In this document: one piece after another, positions 34,466 to 46,151 of the stretch
How positions within the stretch are numbered: position 1 is the first letter of the stretch
How the letters are laid out: the number at the start of each line of letters is the position of its first letter
Assembly (NCBI GenBank): GCA_014871385.1
Contig: CM026426.1
Coordinates: 36,643,918 to 36,707,917, forward strand
DNA from: Ceratodon purpureus
Lineage: Eukaryota > Streptophyta > Bryopsida > Pseudoditrichales > Ditrichaceae
Direction of reading: 5' to 3'
DNA length: 64,000 bases
Position numbers and translations under genes: made by a program
The notes under the pieces: model-generated
The model's database searches: none
Told to the model about the DNA's origin: nothing
The model's input: the letters and a program-made list of their open reading frames with translations, nothing else

Positions 34466-35047
34466 ATGATTCTAAGACACATGCTTGATGAGATGTTAGA
34501 AGTAGAAGAGGAAAGGGACTTGGCAAGCAACTCCATGGCTGCCGAAGGTGAGGACAACCCCGACGGTAAGGGAGACACGTTTGACAATCTTTTGGAAGGG
34601 CATGGTAAGCCGGATGGCACTTCTTGTGATAGTATTGGCATTCTTTCGGTCGTGTGTCGCGTTCCTGCAGATGACAGTAATCCTACTCTTGGAACCAAAG
34701 ACGTGGTATCCAGCAATGGAGAAACATCTTTTACAGAAACGCCACAAGATACGAAGGAAGATGCAAGAGGAGATTCTGGGGAGAAACCGCAACCTCGGAA
34801 GGGACTAACAGGTCGAAGACTACGAGCTGCTCCATTCAAGAGGAAGAGGTTTTGCCCAGAACCTGGGACCCCCAGTGACTCCGACTCCTCTGACACGAAA
34901 GAACGCCGCAGACAGAACGTGACAACAGACGATTGGACAGCCTGTAAGGCCAGCAAACGGAAATTGGAGGTGGCGACCTCATTCAACAATGAGATAGGTG
35001 AGCCAACTCTTGAGTGTGGAGTGGCCTTAGACAAAGAACTAGAGTAA
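34466..35047 (+). CDS. CACTA-2 acidic/basic ORF, unknown function (193 aa)
   Basis: ATG at 34466, open to 35047. The N-terminal two thirds are acidic and Ser/Thr-rich. A basic segment follows (RKGLTGRRLRAAPFKRKRF, residues ~111-129), resembling a nuclear localisation signal or DNA-binding tail, then a Ser/Asp-rich stretch. No known domain. Together with 32995-33660 it may form exons of one gene, as both have the same strand and style, but the splice sites were not resolved. Confidence 0.45.
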   Translation: MILRHMLDEMLEVEEERDLASNSMAAEGEDNPDGKGDTFDNLLEGHGKPDGTSCDSIGILSVVCRVPADDSNPTLGTKDVVSSNGETSFTETPQDTKEDARGDSGEKPQPRKGLTGRRLRAAPFKRKRFCPEPGTPSDSDSSDTKERRRQNVTTDDWTACKASKRKLEVATSFNNEIGEPTLECGVALDKELE

Positions 35048-36173
35048 CGATATTGTCTGTTTTGAGATTACTAGTAGCGTACAGTGATACTCTAGAGGTA
35101 TACTTTGCTGTGAATTACCCATGCAGCTATTTCTGAACAGATAGTCAGAATTGAGGACTGAGAATGCAATTTATACCGACTGGATCCACCATCACTTGAA
35201 ATGAATAGAACTACATGAAGTGGATGTCCTTGACACAAGTCTCAATGTGATGTATGCATGACCACATTTGATCCGTTTTTGAATTACTACAATAGAGACT
35301 GCTATTGGAAAATGCTTGCTACTTTGCTTTTCCATGTCTCATTACGGGATCCGCTATCGGGGCAAGGTACTGTCCTCAATACATAGTTTTGCTGGTCATG
35401 TACACAATGGAGTTAGTAGATAGATCTTCATTGCCTTCTCCTCGATCAAGCCTCAGATGGTTAACACATTGTTCCAGTGCAGCTTTGTGTGGACACTGTC
35501 TGCATGTTAAGAAGTTGGTCTGCTTCGAAGTTGTTATCGTCGTGGGTCCAAATTCACTTAATGGTGTAGAATAGCTGGAAAACATATCAGCCACGTCTGT
35601 GTTTTTTTCGCAACCAATTAAATAATTACCATGTCTTTCGGAAGCATTCTGTAGTGAATGGCTGACTCTATTTCAAACCTAAGTAATTCAATCGTAGATG
35701 ACTGAAAGAAGCAGACATTTCACACATGACTCGCCTAAACTACGACAACCTGAGCAAAATGTACCAGTAGCAGTCAAAGAACAGACACATGCATGTAATC
35801 CGTCAGGGGATTATGCATGCCATTGGATTTGAAGACTCAGAATTGGATAATCAACGCCGAAATCTACAGCTACGCGTTTACAACTAAATGTAAGTAAAAA
35901 GTACATCTAACGGAAGTTCACAACCTAGACATCTGAGTCAGCCACAACTTACATTTGCCTATGAATCTATGGATCATTGAAGCGAGCAGATGACAATGCA
36001 GTCCGTCGTGATGAGAGACTTCACTCATTACCCAATATGACCTAGTCATCTAGGACGCAAAATGACACGGAGGATGATGTAATGCAGGGGCCCTACCATA
36101 AGGCATCCGTCAGTCACCTAGGACCGCTGCAGAATGTATTCAACATCATATAGGACCACGATTTCTACTAGTG
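35048..36173. other. CACTA-2 right subterminal region
   Basis: Non-coding 1.1 kb to the right end. The last ~300 bp contain repeated TAGGAC/CTAGGAC-type motifs (near 36051, 36118, 36152) and TGAGTC near 35934, and the element ends TTCTACTAGTG. The short ORF at 35305-35574 has no motif. Confidence 0.5.
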
Positions 36174-36176
36174 CAA

Positions 36177-36225
36177 GGGATCATTGCGAACTCTCTTATT
36201 TGATCGGTTTTGGGTGCCTCAACCT
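36177..36225. mobile_element. MITE-1, right part
   Basis: The segment GGGATCATTGCGAACTC... ending GGTGCCTCAACCT is followed by TA (36226-36227). It matches the last 49 bp of MITE-2 (36734-36782) and completes MITE-1 from 16193-16543, giving 400 bp in total. Confidence 0.88.
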
Positions 36226-36382
36226 TATATGGAGATCACACGACAGTTCACAAGTTAGATAACACACGGGGGCCTAATTTAAGTTAGGGCCGTGACTGGG
36301 AACGCTGAGCGCGGATCTAGAGGCAGGTGTTAGATTGTGGTAATCGGTTTAACGGCTTCTTAGTTCTCCTGGTTAGTGTCTA

Positions 36383-36782
36383 AGGTTGAAGCACCTAAAA
36401 CCAACCGGGTCCCCAAAACCGATCACTAGACTTCTCCAATTCCGACAAGTTTTCAGATTTAAAATCTTGGGAGATCTAGAAGAAAGTATGAAGCATGATT
36501 GGTAGAAAGGGAATCATATGAGAATATTTTGGTGGTAGTAGAGTGATCAAGTTTTGGTGTCATGGTGGTCGGTTTTAGGGAAACCTACATGTTGGTTGTG
36601 TGTAAAAGTAAAAATGTTCATTAGAAAATTTGTATCAGTTCAGAAAATGCTTCAAAAATTTCCAAAAAATTGGCATTCTTCATGAGTTCTATTTCCCCTT
36701 CCATGAAAAATAACCATTCAGAATTTCTCCCGAGGGATCATTGCGAACTCTCTTATTTGATCGGTTTTGGGTGCCTCAACCT
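36383..36782. mobile_element. MITE-2, intact 400-bp TA-flanked inverted-repeat element
   Basis: It starts AGGTTGAAGCACCTAAAACC and ends with the complement of AGGTTGAGGCACCCAAAACC. The termini are 20-bp inverted repeats with two mismatches, flanked by TA on both sides (36381-36382, 36783-36784). The TA duplication points to the Tc1/mariner superfamily, although the terminus is not the classical Stowaway one. No coding capacity. It is about 99% identical to MITE-1, which ends 157 bp to the left. Confidence 0.82.
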
Positions 36783-36824
36783 TAGGTGGTCTCTGTCCAG
36801 TAGTTGTGCAAGCTTTGAGAGTTA

Positions 36825-37361
36825 GTGAGACGTACGGTTGCTGAGAGATCGGTGTGGGAGCATGGAAGGTTGGAGTCCCCGTACTCTACTGAGTTATGGC
36901 CTTGTCGCGAAGATGCCGACGGTAGAATAGTCAGCGTCTGGAATTTGCGTTTTCTTGAGGATGCGCTCCGAGATGTGGAAGGCGGTGAGGATGTGGACAG
37001 TTCTGAACTGCCGGAGGACTTCTACGCAGAGGTGCCACATCTCGAGGGCCGAGAGGAGGCGTGGGACATCCAAGGAGAGTTACCTGAGCTAGAGAGCCCT
37101 CCATTTGAAGAGGAGATCATCAACGGTTGGAGGCAGCACATCGAACATCGAGGTTGCGTAGAGCACCATCTCTCGAGGCGGCGGCTGTGCTTCGAGTTCA
37201 TCAACAACATGCTTTTCCTGTACATACTCTGTGAAGCGCACAATGTCCCCAGTGTGATTTGGTACGACCTCCTCCACAAACTCGTCGATATATCGATAAA
37301 AAACAACATGATTTTCGCAAACCGTGGAGATATGGGCGACTACTATTTTGTCGATGTGTAG
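36825..37361 (+). other. Open frame in CACTA-1 without an early ATG
   Basis: This frame is open for about 178 codons but the first in-frame ATG is near codon 129. It could be an internal exon whose upstream exon is not recognised, or was displaced by MITE-2 just upstream. The translated frame is acidic (Glu/Asp-rich, residues ~45-95) and then mildly hydrophobic (F-I-N-N-M-L-F-L-Y-I-L). No domain is recognised. The length and biased composition argue against pure chance, but I would not call it a gene with confidence. Confidence 0.35.
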
Positions 37362-38185
37362 GAAGTTATTGCGACCCGCGAGCCTCCCTGGATTGTCCAA
37401 TTTGAATTTCACAGTATGAAGTTGTCGATATTAGTTTCTCACACAGACAAATAGCTGCAAAGAGTGTGAGGGATTAGTTTTCCCAATCTGCTCGCTTATG
37501 AGTTTTAGATTGTGAAACTCATCACACATATTTCAATAAATTTTTGTTGTTCACTTCAGTCCCTGCCCATTGTGTATTTTCACTACAGCCTCACTGATTG
37601 CTTTATGACACGAATCTCTGTCTATCTTTACAGTAGAACACTACATGATTATCATGTATGCTGTATCTTAGAGGGTGAGGGGGTTCATTATTAAAGACTG
37701 AAAATTGCATGTGCTGTAATAGTGCAGGAGGACTGTGGGGATACCTGGTAATTAAGTGTGCCTCGAATATGTCAGGGACGGCCAAATCTATAACAGGTTA
37801 GATCTTTCACCTGCATGTGATCATTTGAACAGATATCGAAAAATTGAGTTACGTACTTCTTATGAAGGTCAGGGTATAACATTGTCAAATGATTAATTCG
37901 CAAGGACGGACATTATCATTACCTGTTCAGAAATAGCTTACTCTCGGGTTACAAATCCGGAGCAAAATGAAATAGTTTTTGACATGGCCAGTGTGTGTAT
38001 GTAGTTGCAGATGACGGGATCATTGTCGACAAAAATTTGGGATTCTTGCGGAATACACTATGAGGCATCCTGCAGCACATCAGATGCTCGGCCCCAGTGA
38101 ACCGTGTAGACTGGCGCCTTGATTCTTCGTAGATGTGAATTCATTATAATTGAGTAGGATACCAACCGTAGAAAAAATATGCGAT
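37362..38185. other. CACTA-1 spacer before the transposase
   Basis: About 0.8 kb, non-coding. It probably contains the promoter of the downstream TNPD-like gene. No definite TATA box or repeat was identified. Confidence 0.4.
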
Positions 38186-41100
38186 ATGGGCCCCGGAGTG
38201 CGATTACCATTACATGATAGAAGGAGACAGGTTGCACGTGACGAGAAATTGTGTTTCAGAGAAGAATTGTTTGCTGATCGTCATCGCGCAAGGAAGCATA
38301 TTTGTCCCTGTAACATATGCTTAGGAGAAAATAGATCTTTGCGACATCGTCAAGTTGTGCGCGATCACCTTCAAAAACATGGCAGACATCCTTTTCATCA
38401 AGGATCTACTGAGGTAATCTACTAAGCGCTTCTTCAATTTTCACGCTTGGATGATGATTTGCTTCTTCACTTCTCATGCTTCATGTAAATCCTAACTATC
38501 GCAAGAGTTCGACCAGGATGCTTCGGACATCGAATGGGATGCCGACATCAGGGAGGAATATGGGGTTAGGAGGGGGGGTTCCGGGTTGAGCCCGACAGGG
38601 AATTGGACGAAGGGTGCAACATGGAGGGCCTTGTACAGCACGCCTTTCACGTCTACAACGGACTTTCTGGGCAGATTGGCAATTTACAAACAGACGCAGA
38701 GGAGGGAGAGAACATTATGCCGGATCTGAATGCGTCAGGACTTGATGAACCTGAGGTGGAGCCGGCTATGTGCGAACCTGGCGTTGAAAATATGAACCGA
38801 TTTGAAGAGCCACTTGCGCAAGACCATGAAGAGGAGAGACTTAGAGACGAGGATCTGGATTCCATGGAAGATGCAGTCCCTACACGGAGACAATTGTTGG
38901 AGGAAAGTGCGAGGACCCCCTCTTTCCTCGATCAGGCTTAACCCAGCTGGGAGGGACGCTGCTATTACTCAATTCTCTCAGAATACACGGAGCATCGAAT
39001 GTTCTAGTAAGTGAGATTTTCGCTATCCTCAGCAAGAGTATATTGTCGTCTGTCAATTCCCTCCCGCAAAACGAATACAGAGCATCAAAATTATTGAAGC
39101 AGTTGGGCCTTGCCTATGAGACTATACATTGCTGTCCCAGCCCAACCACCTGTATGTTATTCAGGGGCGATGAGTACAAGAATTTAGAGCAATGTTCCAA
39201 GTGTCACGCGGATAGGTACAGACAAGTCGGAAAAACAAAAGTGCCGGTGAAGGTTTTGAGGTACTTTCCATTAATTCCTAGACTCCAGAGAATGTTTAGT
39301 ACGCCTGTTCGAGCACCGTACATTACGTGGCATAGCCGACAGGGAAGTGAGAATGGAGTGATGAGAGGGGCAGTAGACTCACATCAATGGAAGTATGTGG
39401 ACTGGAAATGGAAGGAGGAATCTGCCTTTGAGCCTAGGAACTTACGCTTGGGACTTGCAACTGATGGCGTCAACCCTTTTTCAATCAAATGATCAACTTG
39501 GAGTACATGGCCGGTCTTGATACTGAATTATAACTTGCCCCCCTGGATGACAACAAAAAAACATTTCATAATGTTAAGTCTCATAATTCCAGGGAAGAAG
39601 TCAGTTACGGGTGACAACTTCGACATATACCTACAGCCATTACTTGAGGAATTGCTTGTTCTATGGAACCAGGGTGTTCCAACGGACGACGCCTCCAGGT
39701 TTATGGGAAGCCATCGTTTCAATATGAAGGCAATTTTACTATGGACGATGCACGATTTCCCTGCCTATGGCATTGTGGCAGGTTGCCTTACTAAGGGATA
39801 TAGAGGATGTCCCATATGTGGACCGAATACGATTTCAAGGCCTTCTTTAAGTCTCCACAAGAATGTTCATGATAACCAGTATCGTCGCTTCCTTCTCTGC
39901 GGTCATCCCTGGAGATCTCCGCGACCTGAATTTGATAACTTGCCTGAACACCGCGAGCCACCTCCAAAGCTTACGGCCACTGATACTGTACGCTGGGGAC
40001 AGCTTCGTGAGAGTTGGATTTCTCTGGGTCAAGGGCTGGCTTCGACTGATCCAGCACGCACCTTTGGCGTGAAAAGGGTATCCGCTCTCTTTGAGCTTCC
40101 TTATTGGAAGGTACTTATGCCATGAACTTGCTTTTTAAATTCAGTTTTGATTTGCATGTGCTTGCGGTTTATATGCCTTCTATTGTAATTATTAATTCAG
40201 TTTTTAGCAGTAAGGAACTACAGTTAGTGTGCCACCTCTCTGTTCTTTAAAAGCAGTTTCCAACAGCATTCCATTACGAATAATATTCTATGTACTTGTT
40301 ATTTAAATTATGTTGACTCATTTGCATGTGATAATGGATACTATTGCATAGCTTGTGCCATTCAATTACAGCTGATTACTGTATGGCACTCTCATGAACA
40401 TGTTCTGTGTGCATTGGAATAAAAACGCAGGACTTGCCTATCAGGAACACCCTTAACGTGATGCACGTAGAGCCGAATGTCTCAGACAACGTTCTCAAAC
40501 ATTTATTCGGAGATAAAGACACCCCCGCAACGCGTCGAGACATGGAGCAAGTTGGAAGGATGCACAACCTACACCTGGTTTTAAACGAAGCTGGCAATTA
40601 CATGAAACCGCGTGCACCCTACGTCTTTACAGACTCAGAGAAGGCAAGTTTTTTATCACTGATTTCTCGCACTAAAGTTCCAAGCGAATATAGTAGTACC
40701 CTTATGAAACACATGGGTGAGGCTGCATGGACTAAAGAGTCATGATCATCACGTGCTGCTACAGCAAATACTTCCTGCTGCGGTAAGAAACAGTGTCTCC
40801 AGAGGTGTGAGAGACACTTTAATTCGACTTGGAAATTTGTTCAAAAGAATATGCGCAAAGGTGATCAGAACTTCAAAAATTCCTCAACTACGATCCAGTG
40901 CGGCAGAAGTACTTTGTCTCTTAGAGAACAATTTCCCACCAGGGTTTTTTGACATTATTCCGCACCTTATTGTACATCTAGTTGACGAAATAGAGCTATG
41001 CGGTCCAGTGCATGCACGTTGGTGTTATTCGATAGAACGTTATCTTGGCGTTTTAACTAAGTATGTCCGTGACAAATCGAAGCCCAAGGCGGGTATGGCA

Positions 41101-42353
41101 TCTAGGTACATGGTGGATGAGAGCTTGGGATTCGTCACCGAATATTTTGAGTTATACCAACACTGCAAAAGCAGAGTCTGGGATCCCAAAGAGGAGCTGA
41201 GAGATTCGGGCGAGTTACTACTTGGAGCACCGAAGCCAAAACATCTATCCGACACGGAGCTGGAATTTGTGCATGAATACGTTATAAAGCATTCTATCCC
41301 TATAGAGGAGCTGCTCAGGTACTCTCTTCAAATTGTGCATTATATTTTCTTTTTGTCCCTCTTATTTGCCATGTCAACTTTGCCTCAGTTTTATGCTAAA
41401 ATCACATATATCAATCATGTAAATTCAGCAGCAACCTCGGAAGTTTATAACAGTCATCCGTGGTCTGATTTTTCTTAACAACGAATGGAGTGATCAAGAA
41501 AGGGAATTCAAGCTTCTTCGAACACAATATCTGAACTCGATAGTGAGACGACCTGGTACCCCAATTACCTACCCTGATCACCTTGCCGTTTCATTCCCAA
41601 AATTTGGAGCTTGGCTTAACGTCCATGTACGAGCTTTGAAAGCACAGTTTTCCGGTTTCACCCCAGCTTGAAGCCCTACACTGTCCACCTTCGCAACATG
41701 CGTGGAGTTCCAATTCGATGTGGGCTTTTGGATCGCATTACTCCTGTAATACAGAGTCCTCTCCATCCACAAGCGCTTTTGACTGTGGCATTGCATCAAT
41801 ACCCCCGTCATCGACAAGCACTGAGATAGATGTTGGAAATTTGAACAACATAATACTTGTGACATACCTTGGAATGAACTGCGTTCTGATGGACGGTTCT
41901 TGGATTCGGACGCTTGACCAGGGTCGACGCGTGATTCGAAAAGATCAGTATGGTTTTTGGATAGTACAGTACCATGCTAGAGAATCCCGTGCCAGGGATA
42001 ACCCTTATGTCTACCTTTCCACTGTATCCCAGGTATTTTTTCTAGACAATGCCGTTGATCCGTCTTGGAAGGTCGTGTTGCGACATGATCCACGCAGTAA
42101 GAGGATTGAGGGCGACCGAGACGTCGATATATTTGGAGCTACTGGTTTAAGCAGACCAACGTTGAGCACACGGTCCACCCCACACAATGCCTCGACTTCC
42201 ACTGCATCCGGCTTACATAGAGTCGAGGATTTTGAGGAAGTCCCGCATGATGCTGTAAATGTTGTACTACAAGAGGAAGAGCGAACTGATGATTTGTTCC
42301 ATCTTGACGACACTCAGTTTGAAGACGAGGTCGATCTACAGTATGTGGAATAA
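38186..42353 (+). pseudogene. CACTA-1 TNPD-like transposase (Transposase_21, DUF4218, DUF4216), frameshifted
   Basis: ATG at 38186 leads into an N-terminal HICPCNIC cluster homologous to that of CACTA-2. A GTAATC donor follows near 38413. The next exon is out of frame around a G run near 38570. Transposase_21 features then appear: CSKCHADRYR, an in-frame TGA at 39490, L-I-P-G-K, D-I-Y-L-Q-P-L-L-E-E-L, H-D-F-P-A-Y-G and CPICGP. DUF4218-like sequence (RNTLNVMHVEPN ... R-W-C-Y-S-I-E-R) is split by a frameshift near 40735. DUF4216-like sequence (D-Q-Y-G-F-W-I-V...V-S-Q-V-F-F-L-D) follows after another frame break near 41670. It was the mobilising enzyme of CACTA-1 and is now inactive. Its layout matches that of CACTA-2, and residue identity is moderate, so the two elements are distinct families. 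Confidence 0.82.
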
Positions 42354-43570
42354 ATCGCTCATGGTATGTTTTTTCCCCGACCCCGGCATTCGATGACTGG
42401 AATAATGTGAAAGTGATATGATTTGAAGTCACGTGGAGATATCTGAAAATTACGGAGTAATATTAAGATTCTGCTCGTATTCATCCTGATTCAGATGCTA
42501 TGGCTTCTTAGTTACAAAGTTTAGTTGATCCCATGATTAAATAACATACAATTCTTCTCAAACCAGGTGCAGTATTCCCGCAATATGAGTGCTGTTCGAA
42601 TCGAAGTCCGACTCTCTCTCCTTTGGCCCGGCCTTGTGATACATGAATGACGTCTCAACTGGATGGCTATAGAGTCAGACTTGGAATTTCATGAGCATGT
42701 GCATCCCACCAATTCCAGGTTTGACAAGTCTTTCACCACTTCACTCAGAGTGGACGCAGTCGGTTGATTGCTAATACCGGTCCTGGACAGTCATTAGTAC
42801 CCGCTCACGAATTATAGGTATATATAAATGTAATAGGAGCCGGGTGTTAGACGGACCCTTGACGTATTACGAGGTTCCGGATATCACGGGTTAACATACA
42901 ATTGAGATTATGAAAGTGTCACGACAGGGTCCATGGTCCCACGTACCGCTTACCCTGAAACCGCATATACCATGTATGCTGATAGAAATATGTGGCTGCA
43001 TGTACTCATGAGCGGGTTGAAATTTGATCAGCAATGGACGTCATTGAGGCTCATCGTAGGTTTATGACATACTGCATGCAATGAGTTAATTCACAGTTTT
43101 CAATGAGAACATGACACATTAGTACGTGATCCATAGGTATTGTAGGGGCTCAGCTACTAATGATGATGCATCTGATTGTGCCATGGACCCTTCACCATCA
43201 TAGTTCCAGTAACACCTGGCTAGCATTTCTTTTCTACCTGCCCCCATCCAGTAGTCACTTCACCATCCTGCTCACATCGATTAGACAGGTTACGCCACTA
43301 GTTCCTTAATCATTGAGTGTTATGTTTACCCTAGCAGTCACAAATCAGCACAAAAAGTGGAGATTAAATCATGAGGCCCAGTACAGAAGGCGGCTACATG
43401 AAATGAATCCGTCTACCCTAATGTCACTTGTTTTCTGCCTCCCCATATTCAGTTGTGCGTGCATGCTCTTCATGCAACAGTTTCCCTATTGTTTCTCAAG
43501 TCTGCTTGAATCTTTTTCTCCTCTCTAGATCTGAAACCCCTGCACTCTGTCCGGAACACCGAGCTCTAAC
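42354..43570. other. CACTA-1 intergenic DNA
   Basis: About 1.2 kb with no supported gene. CCGGGTG and TTCCGGATATC near 42840-42885 echo the left subterminal motifs. Short frames present carry no motifs. Confidence 0.4.
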
Positions 43571-45058
43571 TATGGAGACGATTGAATTTGCTTCCATCTC
43601 CTGGTTCGTCGACTTCATGCGCCTAAACAACCGCGGCCTGGTCCCGACTGTCACTCCAACTGAGTTAATGCCATCACGGCACGCCGTAGCGAGGTTCTGT
43701 GGCCCGAAACGTGGGTCTAGCTTCGAGTTTGACAACCACGACTCTGCATTATATGAATCGTACGTGCGCGAGCTTTACCGAAGAGTCCTTCAACAGCAGT
43801 GGCCACTCTCCAGAGTCATCCCGTTTCATTTTGCTCGGGGTCTCCTCGCCGAAGCGATGCTCATCGAGGTGAATTGGGCTGAGTTTGCATTTAAGCGAAC
43901 TCACCCGCACCAGTCTCGCACTGGCATGCCGCGAGTCCTTGCGGAGTTCGTCGAGCTTTCATCCCCCTTGGTCTTAAATCCGAAGATAATACCCCGTACA
44001 ACTTCCAGGTACTACTCTCAGTGAACCTCTTGCTTCTAATTACTTGATGCTCTGTTTAGCCACTTGCATGAGTGTCCGGCACCTGTTATTTATTTTAGCT
44101 CTCCCTTGCCTATTCATACGAAGTGTTGAACGCATTGAATGTCCTGTAATTGATATCCTTCATGTTCCACTCGTGTACTCTGATTTTTCTCTTGAGGTGA
44201 GTACCCTTAAACCACTCCATTGCATTTAATTTCTTCTTGAGTTTATTCGACATTGCACTAAACAGCCCTGTTCTACACACGGACATGACCGTGGCTCCCT
44301 CTTGAGCAGGTTAATCCTGCCACTCCACCGGCTCCAACGAACCAGCACGAAACGGATGGCATAGTCCATATTACTCCACCATCACCGAAAGATCATGGCG
44401 ATTTTTCACCTCCGCAGTCTCCAACCAACCCGGACGTAGAAGCCAGTATCAAAGTGGATTACGAAAACTCTGCCTCTCCACTCCGCATGGACAGAGGAGA
44501 CCCGCTGAACAATAACTACCCCATCGTAGGAGCTCCGGCATGGGCCGGCTTATCTAAGCTGCGAATTTCCCTGGAGCAGGTTGTGACCCAGGAGACGCGG
44601 AAGCTGAAGCAAGGTCGCCATGACGCCTTCACACCCGTGAGTAACATAAAAGTAAGACTACACGAAGAGGAGGATCGCTTCAGATACGCCCAGCATAAAC
44701 TTGGTGAGAAATCCGGCGCTCTCGACCGCACCTGGGAGCAATACGAACGTGCGAGATTACTCTTACTGCGGGCAAAAACCGCAGACTGTTTGTCTTTGAC
44801 TGCCGAAGAGAAGGCGAATAAGCTAAATGTCATCAAGATTTTTGAAGACCTTGCTCGTTCCTGGTTGGATCTCTTGAAAATTGCAGAGGCAGGAGGGTGA
44901 ACAGGTGGGAATTTTCATTCAAGAGGCAGGAGGAAGCCATCACTCGCATCAAGTCCGAGCTGGAAATTGCAGAGGCAGCCTACGCGGAGAATCTGAACAA
45001 CATCGACTCTGAAGTTGAAAACCTTGAAGCAGTTTCAGATTTACTTAAGCACGTATAG
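43571..45058 (+). CDS. CACTA-1 coiled-coil protein, unknown function
   Basis: ATG at 43571 (M-E-T-I-E-F) starts exon 1, which runs to about 44009 and a GTACTA donor. Exon 2 begins at 44310 after a GAGCAG acceptor and encodes a Pro-rich linker and then a helical domain with heptad-like spacing (KVRLHEEEDRFRYAQHKLGE). The frame closes at 44898-44900, but an adjacent frame continues as clear coiled coil (QEEAITRIKSELEIAEAAYA) to a TAG at 45056-45058. Either a short intron or a one-base frameshift lies near 44895. Exon 1 has an odd W-F-V-D-F-M and Arg/His-rich composition with no known family. It lies between the transposase and the right end and may be an extra CACTA protein. Confidence 0.5.
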
Positions 45059-45862
45059 AGAAATCTGCCTTGGGTACCATCCAATTGTGCAGGTGGACAT
45101 GTATCAGAGAACAAACTGATAGAAGGATTGAACTATATGTTTGGTTTTTCATTTTTTTTAAATTCTCACCTTCGACAGAGAGAACTGCGTGATACCTTCT
45201 TCACTTCTCATATCTGATCGCCTATGACGTGATATCTCAAAAGCAGACTCAGGTTACTCTCTGAGTTCGCATTTCCATTGCGGAATTTAAAACTGTTGAC
45301 CTTGTTCAGGAGACTCGCACACCTGCACACTAATGTGATCCCTAATACCTTGATAAACAATCATGTGTTTCATTCTGTTTATCAGAATTATCCCATATGC
45401 AGCTTTGCAGACCATGGACGCCCCACAGATGAATGTTGTCCACTTTTGGCTCAGCGAAACTCTGTACATCGTGTAGGAAATATGAATTCACCAGAAGTTA
45501 TCCAATGCCTCGTGGAATTCACCGAGTGAGATGATGGTACATCTCAGGCAACAGAAAACTGTACCCTCATCCAGAGCACATCCACCGTCGTCAAAATGAA
45601 CTAACTAGTTACTGCCAAGGATGTCCACAGTGAAGCGCAGAAACTGCGCCTCGCATGCCGAATATGGAACCAAACTCTCATTGGTCGATGGAGTCCACCG
45701 GCCTAATTTCAGCAGCTACAGTCTCGCCCCTCTCAGAGTCGGGTTTCATTTACACCGAATTTTTTTTTCAACCAATGAGGAGCCACTGCTCCATTTAGCT
45801 TTACACCATGGGCAGTTCTTAGTGTAGTTGTCCGGTGTAGTAAAGGCCAGTTTCCACTAGTG
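45059..45862. other. CACTA-1 right subterminal region and terminus
   Basis: Non-coding 0.8 kb ending in the inverted terminus. The final 45 bp contain GTAGTTGTCCGGTGTAGTAAA, comparable with the left end's CTACACTGAAGACTACAC read on the other strand. The TSD TAA follows at 45863. Confidence 0.6.
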
Positions 45863-45865
45863 TAA

Positions 45866-46147
45866 TAAAATTTAAAAATAAAAATAAATAAAATATTGTA
45901 TTTTCAAATATTTTTTTATAGATATTTATATCTTTTCCTTTTTTAAAAATATATTTTTGAGTAAACATGCTATGGTGCGATAGTATGCATTTGGATTGGA
46001 GTTCAAAGATTTTGGAGTATGTACGTCTTAGAGAGCATTGCATGGTTGTGTTTTGCCTAAAATAAGCAATTGTTGATGCACATGAAAGATCAATACAATG
46101 TTTTTCTAGTTTTATAAGGCAATTGGATTATAAGAGAAAACCCTCTT
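45866..46147. other. AT-rich flank
   Basis: Very AT-rich DNA outside CACTA-1, with A/T homopolymer runs and no gene. It resembles the left flank (142-700), as expected if both were once contiguous before CACTA-1 inserted. Confidence 0.5.
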
Positions 46148-46151
46148 TTAA

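Larger units (their letters stand above)
16544..36173. mobile_element. CACTA-2: inner En/Spm-type element inserted in MITE-1
   Basis: The left end is CACTACTAGAATTGCCGTCC. The right end, read inward on the other strand, is CACTAGTAGAAATCGTGGTCC-like (shared CACTA-TAGAA-T-GTCC pattern). The 3-bp target duplication is CGA at 16541-16543 and CAA at 36174-36176. The uninterrupted MITE-2 shows the pre-insertion site as CCCGAGGGATC, proving the insertion point. The 19.6-kb element carries a TNPA-like gene on the minus strand (23844-18700), a TNPD-like transposase on the plus strand (24017-28023) and four further ORFs between 28688 and 35047. TGAGTC motifs recur near both ends. Confidence 0.88.
704..45862. 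mobile_element. CACTA-1: outer En/Spm-type DNA transposon with nested insertions
   Basis: The right end reads GGCCAGTTTCCACTAGTG and stops at 45862. Its reverse complement starts CACTAGTGGAAACTGGCC. The left end at 704 reads AACTAGTGGAAACTGGCC, so the first C of CACTA has become A. Similarity continues inward (CTACAC and ACTACAC blocks). A 3-bp duplication TAA flanks both ends (701-703 and 45863-45865), as expected for the CACTA superfamily. The 45.2-kb span is inflated by a MULE (957-12055), CACTA-2 (16544-36173) and two 400-bp MITEs. Without them the element would be about 13.6 kb, a normal size. It holds a TNPA-like gene on the minus strand (15911-12840), a TNPD-like transposase pseudogene (38186-42353) and a coiled-coil gene (43571-45058). 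Degraded coding regions suggest it is no longer autonomous. Confidence 0.85.
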
